Assembly: GCA_016841425.1 (NCBI GenBank)
Contig: JAENZE010000012.1
Location: 1-64,000, forward strand
Reading direction: 5' to 3'
DNA: 64,000 nucleotides
DNA from: Syntrophomonas sp.
Lineage (GTDB): Bacteria; Bacillota; Syntrophomonadia; Syntrophomonadales; Syntrophomonadaceae
Each line of letters starts with the position of its first letter. Position 1 is the stretch's first letter. Position numbers and translations under genes: made by a program. Below are positions 54,806-63,820 of the stretch, piece after piece. The notes beneath the pieces are model-generated. The model saw only the letters and a program-made list of their open reading frames with translations. It was not told where the DNA came from and searched no databases.

Positions 54806-57800
54806 GAGAATCAACGATAAAGAATGAAGCCAGCAGCAGTGCTGTCTATCACCGGGGAATACGATATTATAATGAAGCTAGGGTAACAAAGCTCAGTTTC
54901 GATAAAGCCCATCGATGCTTTAAGGCTACTGTAATTGGTAAAACGCATTATGATGTAGCAGTACATTTCAATGAGGACCTGCTGGTTGATGATTATGATT
55001 GTGATTGTCCGGCTTATTATGAATATGAAGGGGCCTGCAAACATGTCGTGGCACTGATGAAAGTAATACAGAAGCAGTGGGATATTTATTTTGCTCTTCC
55101 CAGCAATGTCGTGACCTTTTCTTCCCCCAGGAGATCCCAGTTGGATTCCCGAACCTTACAAAGTGACCATGTCTCTGCCACGCTGATGGATTTGTTTGAG
55201 CAGGATCTGATTGTTGCATCTGACTTAACTGAGAAAAAATCGGAAGCCAACACCATACTCGTTCCCACCTTTTGTCTTTCTGCTATTGGAGGAAGAAAGC
55301 AGCACAGCCTGGAGTTTCATATTGGCAGCATCCGGCCCTATGTGGTAAAGAATATTCCTGATTTCTTGTCTGCCTATCTGAACCAACGAGAGCTTTACTT
55401 TGGGAAAAACTATACTTTCCGCCCCCGGGAGGCTGTCTTTGATAAAACTTCGGCTGCACTGCTGAAAATAATTATTGATGCCTATCGCGATGAAAAATAT
55501 TTACAAGGATGGTCCTCCTATGGGTATACCCTGGGCTTGACCTTTTCCGATAAAAAATCCATGCGTTTGACCAACTCCATGCTGTTAAGATTTTTGGAGC
55601 TAATGGAGGACAAAACTTTCGATGCCTACATAAATAATCAGAAGATAAGCGGGATGAGTATCCATGAGGGCAGGCCGCCTTTCCCGCTCAATCTGCAGGG
55701 TATACGGGGTGGCATCAAGTTATCACTGGACTCGCAGAATCAGGTATATTACGGGCTCGATGCAGACAACCGGTATATTTATCACCAGGGTCGGATATAT
55801 CATGTTGATAATCTGTTTGCCCAGACCATAACCCCTTTGATCGCTGCTTTTGCCCAGAAGTCTCGGCCAGAGCTGGCGATTGCCGATAACGATGTGGCCC
55901 GTTTTTTTTCAACGGTCCGCCCCGCTCTGGAAAATGTTACTGATATTGAGGTGGAACCGGCTCTGGAGGAGAAGTATTTTTTTGAAGAACCCGAAACCAA
56001 AGTGTATTTCGATCGTTTCCAGAACGGTATTGCGGCCCGGATCGAATTTCAATACAAGACCCACAGCTTGAATCCCGCCCTGGAGCAGACCGGTGAAGCA
56101 ATCAAAAACCCGGATGGTAAAGTGCTCTTGCGGTCTGTCAAAAAGGAAAAGCAACTTATAAATGTTTTCCAGCAATATCACTTTCAACTGCTGCAAGGGT
56201 CATTCGTGCAGGAAGAGGAAGCACTGGTCTTCGAATTTCTCCAGGACGCCTTACCTGAACTGGAAGATATGGCCGAGCTTTATTATTCCGATGATTTCAA
56301 AGCCAGAATTAACCATAATGCCGCAGTTTTCCCCGGTGTAAGGATGAATACCGGAAATGGCCTCCTGGAATTATCCCTTGAATACCAGGATATTTCTCCC
56401 CGGGAGTTTATCGAATTATTAAAATCCTACAAGATGAAGAAAAACTATCACCGCTTGAAGAACGGAAGTTTTCTTGCTCTGGATAACAGCGAACTCAAAG
56501 GGGTAGCTGAACTTATAGCGGAACTGGATGTCAGCAGTCATGCCATAGCTGCGAGTAAGATCCAACTACCTTCCTATCGGGCACCCTACCTGGATCAAGC
56601 AGCCCGGGAAAGAGGACTTAATGTCCAGGGCAATGGGGCCTTCAAGACCCTGGTGCGGGAAATTCGACAACCTCAGGAATCAGATTATGAACTTCCTGCT
56701 CGCATTCAGACTAAGCTTCGGCATTATCAAGAGAACGGCTTCAAGTGGTTAAAATCCCTGTCTGCCTATGGATTTGGGGGTATTCTAGCCGATGATATGG
56801 GTCTGGGTAAAACTCTGCAAGTACTCAGCCTGCTGCTTTCGGACCAGGCGAAAGGCGCTCAGACATCACTGGCTATCGTTCCCACTTCCTTGATGTACCA
56901 CTGGCAGGATGAAGCCCGGCGTTTCACCCCTAATCTAGAGGTTGTAGTTGTATCGGGCAGTCAGCCAGAACGCCGGGAGATTCTAGGTTCTCTGGACAGG
57001 CCGGATCTTATCGTAACTTCTTATGCCCTTATCAAACGAGACCTGGATCTATACCAGGACATGCAGTTCAGATATTGTATTCTGGATGAGGCACAAAATA
57101 TAAAAAACCCCAATACCCAGGCAGCCAGAGCGGTCAAAAAAATTCAGGCCTCAGCCCGCTTCGCCCTTACCGGAACACCGATCGAGAACTCCCTGAGCGA
57201 GCTCTGGTCTATATTTGATTTTTTGATGCCCGGATATCTCCTGAGTCATAATAAATTCCAGAGCCGCTATGAAGTGCCCATTGTAAAAAACAATCAGCCT
57301 AAAGCAATACAGGAATTAAAAAAGCATATCCAGCCCTTTGTTATGAGAAGAATGAAAAGGGAAGTCCTTAAAGAATTACCGGCAAAAACAGAAAATAAGA
57401 TGTCCAATCCCATGACGGCAGAACAGCGCAAACTCTATCTGGCCTATTTGATGCAAGCCCAACAGGAATTTCGGGAGGAAGTACAGAAGCATGGTTTTGA
57501 TAGGAGTCAGATCAAGATCCTATCGATTTTAACCAGACTGAGACAGATTTGCTGCCATCCCTCCCTATTTATAGAAAACTACACCGGAGGAAGCGGCAAA
57601 CTGGAGCTTCTAATGGAAGTCCTGACAGATGCTATTGACAGTGGCCATCGCATCCTGGTATTTTCCCAGTTTACCAGTATGCTGAGCCTGATTAAGACAG
57701 AACTCGACCGTTCCGCGATTTCTTATTATTATCTGGACGGTTCAACCGCTGCCGAGCAGCGTATGAAGCTAGTCCAATCATTTAACGCCGGCCAGCAGAA

Positions 57801-58104
57801 AGTATTTCTGATCTCACTCAAGGCCGGAGGAACCGGATTGAATCTGACCGGTGCAGATGTAGTTATCCACTACGATCCCTGGTGGAATCCAGCAGTAGAA
57901 GATCAGGCCACAGACAGAGCCTATCGCATCGGCCAGAAGAACGCGGTCCAGGTTATAAAACTTATCAGCAAAGACAGCATAGAAGAAAAGATTTTCGAAC
58001 TCCAAGAAAAAAAGAAAGCCTTGATCGATGCCGTCATTCAACCCGGCGAAAATTTCCTGAGTAAAATGAGTGAAGAAGATATCCGTATGCTCTTTGAAGT
58101 CTAA
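54799..58104 (+). CDS. SWIM zinc-finger SNF2/Swi2-type helicase
   Basis: The ATG follows AAGGAG by six bases. The 1101-residue protein begins with a SWIM zinc finger (C68-x-C70, C80-x-H82 in CDCPAYYEYEGACKHV), a long middle region of the bacterial SNF2-associated type, and a full SNF2 motor. The latter has DDMGLGKTLQ (K671), DEAQNIKN (763), ALTGTPIENSL, FSQFTSML, GGTGLNLTGADVVIHYDPWWNP and DRAYRIGQ. These proteins translocate on double-stranded DNA, and the substrate is unknown. They occur in core genomes and in defence islands. The upstream region is related to that of the TrlF-like gene, so common regulation is possible. Confidence 0.93.
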   Translation: MLRESTIKNEASSSAVYHRGIRYYNEARVTKLSFDKAHRCFKATVIGKTHYDVAVHFNEDLLVDDYDCDCPAYYEYEGACKHVVALMKVIQKQWDIYFALPSNVVTFSSPRRSQLDSRTLQSDHVSATLMDLFEQDLIVASDLTEKKSEANTILVPTFCLSAIGGRKQHSLEFHIGSIRPYVVKNIPDFLSAYLNQRELYFGKNYTFRPREAVFDKTSAALLKIIIDAYRDEKYLQGWSSYGYTLGLTFSDKKSMRLTNSMLLRFLELMEDKTFDAYINNQKISGMSIHEGRPPFPLNLQGIRGGIKLSLDSQNQVYYGLDADNRYIYHQGRIYHVDNLFAQTITPLIAAFAQKSRPELAIADNDVARFFSTVRPALENVTDIEVEPALEEKYFFEEPETKVYFDRFQNGIAARIEFQYKTHSLNPALEQTGEAIKNPDGKVLLRSVKKEKQLINVFQQYHFQLLQGSFVQEEEALVFEFLQDALPELEDMAELYYSDDFKARINHNAAVFPGVRMNTGNGLLELSLEYQDISPREFIELLKSYKMKKNYHRLKNGSFLALDNSELKGVAELIAELDVSSHAIAASKIQLPSYRAPYLDQAARERGLNVQGNGAFKTLVREIRQPQESDYELPARIQTKLRHYQENGFKWLKSLSAYGFGGILADDMGLGKTLQVLSLLLSDQAKGAQTSLAIVPTSLMYHWQDEARRFTPNLEVVVVSGSQPERREILGSLDRPDLIVTSYALIKRDLDLYQDMQFRYCILDEAQNIKNPNTQAARAVKKIQASARFALTGTPIENSLSELWSIFDFLMPGYLLSHNKFQSRYEVPIVKNNQPKAIQELKKHIQPFVMRRMKREVLKELPAKTENKMSNPMTAEQRKLYLAYLMQAQQEFREEVQKHGFDRSQIKILSILTRLRQICCHPSLFIENYTGGSGKLELLMEVLTDAIDSGHRILVFSQFTSMLSLIKTELDRSAISYYYLDGSTAAEQRMKLVQSFNAGQQKVFLISLKAGGTGLNLTGADVVIHYDPWWNPAVEDQATDRAYRIGQKNAVQVIKLISKDSIEEKIFELQEKKKALIDAVIQPGENFLSKMSEEDIRMLFEV

Positions 58105-58548
58105 TTGTTCCACGATGATACCAACCATTCAACGAACCCAATTACGACAGTTTCCCGATCATGCTTTACCCCCCCTATGGGCACATCAGCCCCGCGAAAT
58201 AACATTTTGAACTTATTGCGACTCCATCGTAATGATTCCCATCTCTTTTTTAAAAGTTATAACTATATTCATTAGCTTTCAAAACAGTCACATCCTTCTC
58301 TAATTAGCATGAGAAGGGAAATGTGTAAATTTATGGTTGTTATATGTATAGATAAGATTTATCATTTATATAGACAATTATGATGAAATATGTATTTTTG
58401 CCGGAGAAACTGCCGAGCCTGGGAGCGGCTTTGAAGGGGTGCTAATGTCTATTAGGGGAAGTTAGCAATGCATATGTTATAGCAATACTGTAAAGTTGGT
58501 TTGTTGTTATGGATATAAAGCGAAAAATGATATAGGGAGAAGGATAAT
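58105..58548. promoter_or_regulatory. Intergenic region with homologous upstream sequence of TrlF-like gene
   Basis: Positions about 58266-58460 repeat the order of blocks found before the SNF2 gene (see 54587-54763), with an extra GCCGAGCCTGGGAGCGGC hairpin-like insert near 58413. A tiny ATG frame of four codons follows GGGG at 58470. The true TrlF ribosome site is AGGGAGAAGG at 58534-58543. No other gene is visible. Confidence 0.5.
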
Positions 58549-61353
58549 ATGGATGTTATTAAGGGGTCAGAGTGGCATCGTTGGGAATTGCATTTACACA
58601 CACCCTTCACTAAAAAAGAAGACCAGTATGAAGGGAATAATCCTGAGGAAAAATGGGATAATTTTTATCGTACAATAGAGGATTACGTTGGTGACGGTAC
58701 TGATCCACTGAAAGCCATCTCTGCTATTGCAATTACGGATTATTTGTCAATAGACAATTACAAGACTGTAATGGAACAAAACCGACTCCCTGATTGTGTA
58801 AAATTAATCCTTCCTAATGTCGAACTTAGAATGCAGCCTATTGCTCAGGATTCTCCGATCAATATCCACTGTATATTTTCGCCGGAAATAGCAGATGAGA
58901 TTGACGAACGTTTTTTTGCCAAACTTGAATTTGAATACAATGGTAATAGATATGCTGCAACCAGGTCACAGTTAATCAGCTTGGGGCGGGCATATACAGG
59001 GAATAGCATTTTGCCGGAGGGAGACGCCAGCCGTGTAGCACATTCACAATATGTAATATCATTTGATACTTTATCAAAAGCCTTCAAAAACGATCCCGAA
59101 TTACGAAACAAAACGCTCATTGTAGTATCCAATAAAAGTACTGATGGCGCATCAGGAACAAGAACTCATAGTGACTATTTCGAAGGCGATATTTCTCAGC
59201 TCGATGCAACTCGTCGTTCGATATATCAGCTTTCAGATATGATATTTTCCTCCAATCAATCTGATATATCTTATTTTTTAGGCGAACGTGTTGACGACGA
59301 AGAGACTGTAAAGCATAAGTGCGGTTCATTGATGCCTTGTATTCATGGCTGTGATGCCCATACAAATGACAAAATATTCGAGCCTAATGACAAACGATAT
59401 TGTTGGATAAAAGCTGATCCAACATTTGAGGGTTTAAAACAGATTTTGTATGAACCCAAAGAACGCGTACGAATTAGCTCCTCTTGCCCTGAATTAAAGC
59501 AAAGTTATCATGTAATTGATTGTGTTGAAATCGTTGGTAATGCAGACTTTTCTCCACATCCTATTTATTTTAATGACAAACTTACCTGTATTATAGGTGG
59601 AAAATCTACGGGAAAGTCCCTGCTTCTACATAACATGGCGCTGGCGCTCGATGTGGCACAGGTAAAAGAGAAGGAAGAGACGGCCGCAACAAATGTCAAG
59701 CAAATTCCTCAACTTAAAGTATACTGGCGTGATGGAGTATGTAGTGACGAAATAGATAAGTCACGCAAAATTGTGTACATTCCTCAAACATACCTAAATA
59801 GATTAAGTGATGAAAAAGAAGAAACCACAGAAATTGATATTATAATTCAAAATATTGTTTTGCAAGATGAAAATGCAAACCAATTATTTACGGACCTGGG
59901 TCGCAATATTTCCGTGCATAAACAGGAAATAGCAAAGACTGTTGTTGATTTTATAAGGACTATCTCTGTACGAAGCAAACTATTGGCTGCTAAAATGGAA
60001 ATCGGTGATAAGAAGGGAATCACTCTTGAAATAGACCAGCTTGCAACGCAGTTGGAACAATTATCAAAACAATACAATGTCACCGAAGATGAAGTAAAAA
60101 CATATCAAACTGCCGTTGAAAAAGTTCAGCAGCTTACCACTCAAATAAAAGACTTGTCAAAAGAAAAGGACATTATCGGTGTTATAGAATCTGTTTTGCA
60201 AAAGAGGGATTTATCTCAAAAAGGTGTTTCCCAGTTTGCAGACAAATTGGCAGATGCAATTGAAAAAATCCAAGTTGCGGCTGATATTCAGTGGTCGTCA
60301 GAACGAACTCAAATTGTAGAGCAAATTGATGAGCAAATAACTGAATCACAAGAAATTTTGTCTAAATATCAGGTGGAAGTTGAGAGCCTCAAACCTAAGA
60401 TGGAAGGCAATGAGCTAATTAGTAAAGTGTCAGCGGCAATAGTCAGCGAGAAGAACAAGTTGGAAATAATTTCAAAGTATGATACTGAATTATTGGGAAT
60501 TCAAAAAACATATGACGCTCAAATAGCTATACTTACTGGCGCTTTCGAAGTATACAAAGGATTTTATATGACATACGTTAATGGTGTTAATGAAAATTTT
60601 GGTGAACCTACGGAAGGACTTGAATTTAATGTGAATTGTGTGTTTCGAACTGAACAATTTTTGGAAAAAATATTTGAAATCCTCAACAATAAATCAATAG
60701 GGAGATTCCAAGGTATTAATCTTCGTAGAATTACTGAACCAGATCTTCTTGACCCAGTAAAAATGTGTTCGTTTATTGAGTCCATTATTGCTAATTCATC
60801 GGAAACCCTTCAACTAAAAACAGGTCATACCCCCGAATCCGCTTTACGGGATATTTTTGCTGATTGGTATAATGTTGACTATGTTGTCACAATGGATGGT
60901 GATAGCATTGAAGAAATGTCTCCGGGCAAGAAAGCTTTAGTATTGCTTCGATTGCTTATTAGTCTTGCCGAAAGTAAATGCCCTATACTGATTGACCAGC
61001 CGGAGGATGATCTCGATAACCGATCTATTTTTGATGAACTTATTCGGTTTATTAAAACCAAAAAAGTTGATCGGCAGATAATTGCAGCAACCCACAATGC
61101 AAATATTGTTCTTGGTGGCGACGCTGAATTAGTTCTGATTGCAAACCAACAAGGTAAAAATTCACCTAACAATGAGTACCGTTTTGAATATAGGGGTGGT
61201 TCAATTGAGAATAATTCTCCTGTTGCAGATGCAGATGGCAATATTAAAGATGGAATATTGAATCAAATAGGTATACAAACACATATCTGTGAAATTCTTG
61301 AGGGCGGCGAACGCGCATTTGACCTGCGCAAAAACAAATATCGTTTTATTTAA
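58549..61353 (+). CDS. TrlF-like PHP-domain plus ABC/SMC-type ATPase
   Basis: The ATG follows AGGGAGAAGG. The 934-residue protein starts with a PHP phosphoesterase-like domain (about 1-330): ELHLHTP (H15, H17), AITDY (D64, with Tyr where His is usual), NVELRM (E92) and GCDAH. An ABC/SMC-type ATPase follows with Walker A GGKSTGKS (350-357), a long coiled coil (about 440-650), a signature-like SPGKKA (791), Walker B ILIDQPEDDLD (D816) and switch H849 (ATHNAN). This layout is that of TrlF-like ATPases, related in style to RloC and PrrC defence ATPases. Codon use and AT content look higher than in the housekeeping genes, which suggests transfer. The DUF1883-TIR gene starts 17 bases downstream. 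Confidence 0.85.
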   Translation: MDVIKGSEWHRWELHLHTPFTKKEDQYEGNNPEEKWDNFYRTIEDYVGDGTDPLKAISAIAITDYLSIDNYKTVMEQNRLPDCVKLILPNVELRMQPIAQDSPINIHCIFSPEIADEIDERFFAKLEFEYNGNRYAATRSQLISLGRAYTGNSILPEGDASRVAHSQYVISFDTLSKAFKNDPELRNKTLIVVSNKSTDGASGTRTHSDYFEGDISQLDATRRSIYQLSDMIFSSNQSDISYFLGERVDDEETVKHKCGSLMPCIHGCDAHTNDKIFEPNDKRYCWIKADPTFEGLKQILYEPKERVRISSSCPELKQSYHVIDCVEIVGNADFSPHPIYFNDKLTCIIGGKSTGKSLLLHNMALALDVAQVKEKEETAATNVKQIPQLKVYWRDGVCSDEIDKSRKIVYIPQTYLNRLSDEKEETTEIDIIIQNIVLQDENANQLFTDLGRNISVHKQEIAKTVVDFIRTISVRSKLLAAKMEIGDKKGITLEIDQLATQLEQLSKQYNVTEDEVKTYQTAVEKVQQLTTQIKDLSKEKDIIGVIESVLQKRDLSQKGVSQFADKLADAIEKIQVAADIQWSSERTQIVEQIDEQITESQEILSKYQVEVESLKPKMEGNELISKVSAAIVSEKNKLEIISKYDTELLGIQKTYDAQIAILTGAFEVYKGFYMTYVNGVNENFGEPTEGLEFNVNCVFRTEQFLEKIFEILNNKSIGRFQGINLRRITEPDLLDPVKMCSFIESIIANSSETLQLKTGHTPESALRDIFADWYNVDYVVTMDGDSIEEMSPGKKALVLLRLLISLAESKCPILIDQPEDDLDNRSIFDELIRFIKTKKVDRQIIAATHNANIVLGGDAELVLIANQQGKNSPNNEYRFEYRGGSIENNSPVADADGNIKDGILNQIGIQTHICEILEGGERAFDLRKNKYRFI

Positions 61354-61370
61354 GCAAGCGAGGTGTTGGA

Positions 61371-62150
61371 ATGAATTTTACTCATTATGATTTGGGAAAT
61401 CTTGAAAAGGGACGAATTATTGAAATAGTATTGCAGGGCAACGCAGCGAATGTACAGCTAATGGATAGTTCGAATTTCAGCAATTACAAGAATGGCAGAC
61501 AATATCGATATATTGGAGGGCTTGCCAAACAATCCCCTGTGAGACTTCAAACCACTCATTCCAGTCATTGGCATATCGCAATAGATTTAAGAGGTTTACG
61601 CGGCAATGTTAAAAGCAATGTCAGAGTATTGCCCACGAAATTGCCAACAATAAATCAAAAGCCGCTGTCGTCTGTACCATCTCTAATTCACAATAGAGGC
61701 TTTGGAGTCGATACCGATTCAGGCAACAAGCCAGAATACGATGTATTTATATCACACGCTTCAGAAGATAAAGAAGAAGTTGTACGTCCACTAGCTTATG
61801 CACTAAAAAACAAAGGTATAAGTGTTTGGTATGATGAATTTGAAATGAAGATTGGTGATAGTCTGCGCAGAAAAATAGATAAAGGTTTGGGTAACAGTAG
61901 ATTTGGTATCGTTGTTATTTCAAAAGACTTTATAAAAAAAGGTTGGACGAACTATGAACTTGACGGAATTATTACAAAAGCTATATCTGGTGAGCAAATT
62001 GTTCTTCCGATCTGGCATAATATAACAAAAAAAGAAGTGATAGAGTTTAGTCCTTCTTTAGCTGATAAAGTAGCTCGCAATACTACTCTTAATACAGTTG
62101 AAGAGATTGCAGGAGAAATAGCTGAACTAATTACTTCAGTAAATGGTTGA
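61371..62150 (+). CDS. DUF1883-TIR domain protein, probable NAD-consuming effector
   Basis: The ATG follows CGAGGTG. Residues 1-88 are a DUF1883 domain (MNFTHYDLGNLEKGRIIEI, then GRQYRYIGGLAKQSPVRL and HWHIAIDLRG). Residues 120-255 are a TIR domain: YDVFISHASED, ISVWYDEFEMKIGDSLRRKID, FGIVVIS and WTNYELDGI, in which E196 matches the catalytic glutamate of NAD-cleaving TIRs. It lies 17 bases after the TrlF-like gene and is probably co-transcribed. The inferred role is a suicidal effector triggered by the ATPase. Confidence 0.88.
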   Translation: MNFTHYDLGNLEKGRIIEIVLQGNAANVQLMDSSNFSNYKNGRQYRYIGGLAKQSPVRLQTTHSSHWHIAIDLRGLRGNVKSNVRVLPTKLPTINQKPLSSVPSLIHNRGFGVDTDSGNKPEYDVFISHASEDKEEVVRPLAYALKNKGISVWYDEFEMKIGDSLRRKIDKGLGNSRFGIVVISKDFIKKGWTNYELDGIITKAISGEQIVLPIWHNITKKEVIEFSPSLADKVARNTTLNTVEEIAGEIAELITSVNG

Positions 62151-62218
62151 TCATTTACCTTCCCTCTCTCCACATTACATGAACAAGCAATCGGTGGATA
62201 ATCAGAAGCATCGGGTGA

Positions 62219-62413
62219 CGCGAGGCCGGGGTTATTGTCACCTATCGTAGGCTATCAACAAGCATTAAGCAACTGTTGGAAAATGATTGGTTTATCGAAC
62301 TGCCCATTATCCATAAACCCCTTACCATCACCAGACAATGGGTAAATCAGTTAAACATCAGAGCAAGCGGGTTAGAATTGACTGCGGATTGTTATGTTTA
62401 CAAGAATTTATAA
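62219..62413 (+). pseudogene. Possible 3' remnant of an unknown gene
   Basis: This open stretch of 64 codons has no start codon. It begins right after an in-frame TGA, reads VIVTYRRLSTSIKQLLEN and then WFIELPIIHKPLTITRQW, and ends in TAA at 62411-62413. Its end overlaps the start of the next gene in another frame. It looks like protein, but the family is not recognised. It may be the tail of a gene left after recombination. Confidence 0.3.
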
Positions 62414-63585
62414 AACTAATCCAATTACAAAATCACCGAACCCTTGTGATGTGGGCATTGGATTGTGCAAAGCTGCCTTTGGAACAATTTGAAACAAAGT
62501 ATCCCGATGAACGCAGACCCAGAACGTGTTTGGAGCTTTGCGAGGCTTGGGCTAGGGGCAAAATCAAAATGCCGATAGCAAAACAGGCTATTTTAGATTC
62601 ACATGCAGTGGCTAAAGAAATTGATGACAGTGAATACGGTGCTTTATGCCACGCAATTGGACAGGCCGGAGCTGCTGTTCATGTAGAAACCCATGCTTTT
62701 GGCTTGCCTATCTATGAATTGACGGCAATAGTTCTAAAATACGGAAAAGACAACTTTCCAAAACCAGTCAACGAAAAGATAAATTACTATTGTCAGCGTC
62801 TGCAGTATTGGCAAGAAAATACTGATAAACTTAAACTTGACTGGGCAGATTTTTTATTGGATAACACCAGTCCGAACAAGGAAAGATTATTAAGCGAAAA
62901 AAGAAAGTTAAAAAAAGTCCAAAATACCGAGCGAGAGGCAAAACCCGGAGAAATTATTACTTTCGGTACTTATCCACATACGTCGGATGGCGCGGACAGG
63001 ACGCCTATAAAGTGGCGGGTGCTGCAAAATTCAGGGAGTGAGCTGTTCATTTTGAGCGAATACATTTTGGACTGCAAGCGGTATCACGGCAAGTCCGTAG
63101 ATATTAAGTGGCGTGATTGTGTGGATATTACGTGGCGTGACTGTGATTTGCGCAAGTGGCTAAACGATGAATTCTATAACATTGCATTTACTGCCACAGA
63201 AAAGGAATTTATAAAGAAAACTCATTGCACGGACAATGGAGAAAGCAGCCCGGATACGGAGGACAAGGTTTTTTTGCTCAGCGTTAATGAGATAAAGGAT
63301 GTATCTGATAAACTTGGCAAGGATTTGCGGCGTGCTGTTGGAACGGACTTTGCCAAAGCGAAAAAGCCTGATGGGTGCAGCTTATATGTATATGATAAAA
63401 CGAACAAAGATAACTATATCATCAGAAACGGCGAAGAAGTTGGCTGTTCCTGGTGGTGGCTGCGAACACAAGGAAACAAGCCTTCGCGTGCGTTTTTTAT
63501 CGGTACAAGTTGCAGTATTCGCAGCTACGCGAATGTCAGTGCAGCCCGTGATGGCGTACGTCCCGCTTTAAAACTTAATATTTAG
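62338..63585 (+). CDS. Imm-5-like immunity domain fused to DUF6273
   Basis: The ATG at 62338 has no ribosome site; the true start may be further downstream (TTG near 62389) or the 5' end may have been lost. Of the 415 residues, about 25-165 resemble the Imm-5-like putative immunity domain: HRTLVMWALDCAK, RPRTCLELCEAWARGKIKMP, LCHAIGQAGAAVHVETHAFGLPIYELTAIV. Residues about 200-415 are DUF6273: ITFGTYPHT, PIKWRVLQ, LRKWLNDEFYN, WWWLRTQG and the closing GVRPALKLNI. A 24-base tandem duplication (63097-63144) gives VDIKWRDC then VDITWRDC. The function is unknown. Confidence 0.75.
   Translation: MGKSVKHQSKRVRIDCGLLCLQEFIKLIQLQNHRTLVMWALDCAKLPLEQFETKYPDERRPRTCLELCEAWARGKIKMPIAKQAILDSHAVAKEIDDSEYGALCHAIGQAGAAVHVETHAFGLPIYELTAIVLKYGKDNFPKPVNEKINYYCQRLQYWQENTDKLKLDWADFLLDNTSPNKERLLSEKRKLKKVQNTEREAKPGEIITFGTYPHTSDGADRTPIKWRVLQNSGSELFILSEYILDCKRYHGKSVDIKWRDCVDITWRDCDLRKWLNDEFYNIAFTATEKEFIKKTHCTDNGESSPDTEDKVFLLSVNEIKDVSDKLGKDLRRAVGTDFAKAKKPDGCSLYVYDKTNKDNYIIRNGEEVGCSWWWLRTQGNKPSRAFFIGTSCSIRSYANVSAARDGVRPALKLNI
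63097..63144 (+). repeat. 24-base tandem duplication within the DUF6273 domain
   Basis: Two adjacent in-frame copies (63097-63120, 63121-63144) differ at three positions and encode the eight-residue units VDIKWRDC and VDITWRDC. Confidence 0.8.
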
Positions 63586-63820
63586 TTGCAAATTATCAAT
63601 AGAATGGGCAGTCGGCTTGCTAACTGATTCAAAATATCAGAGGAATGGTATTGACAATAATCTATGATCTGCTGGACCGCATTCATACAATATGGCAAAT
63701 GAAAGAACAGCGACTGGTAATTTTGTTTGGAATAATACCATCCTCGGACCCCCTTTATTTTTCAATACATAAATTGCCCGAAATAAACACTTGATTTAAC
63801 GGGCAAGGAGGTGTTTGTTA

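Noticed and set aside
62338-63585. DUF6273 domain as target of a diversity-generating retroelement
   Set aside because: No reverse transcriptase or template repeat is visible, and the 24-base repeat is a simple tandem duplication without adenine-specific changes.
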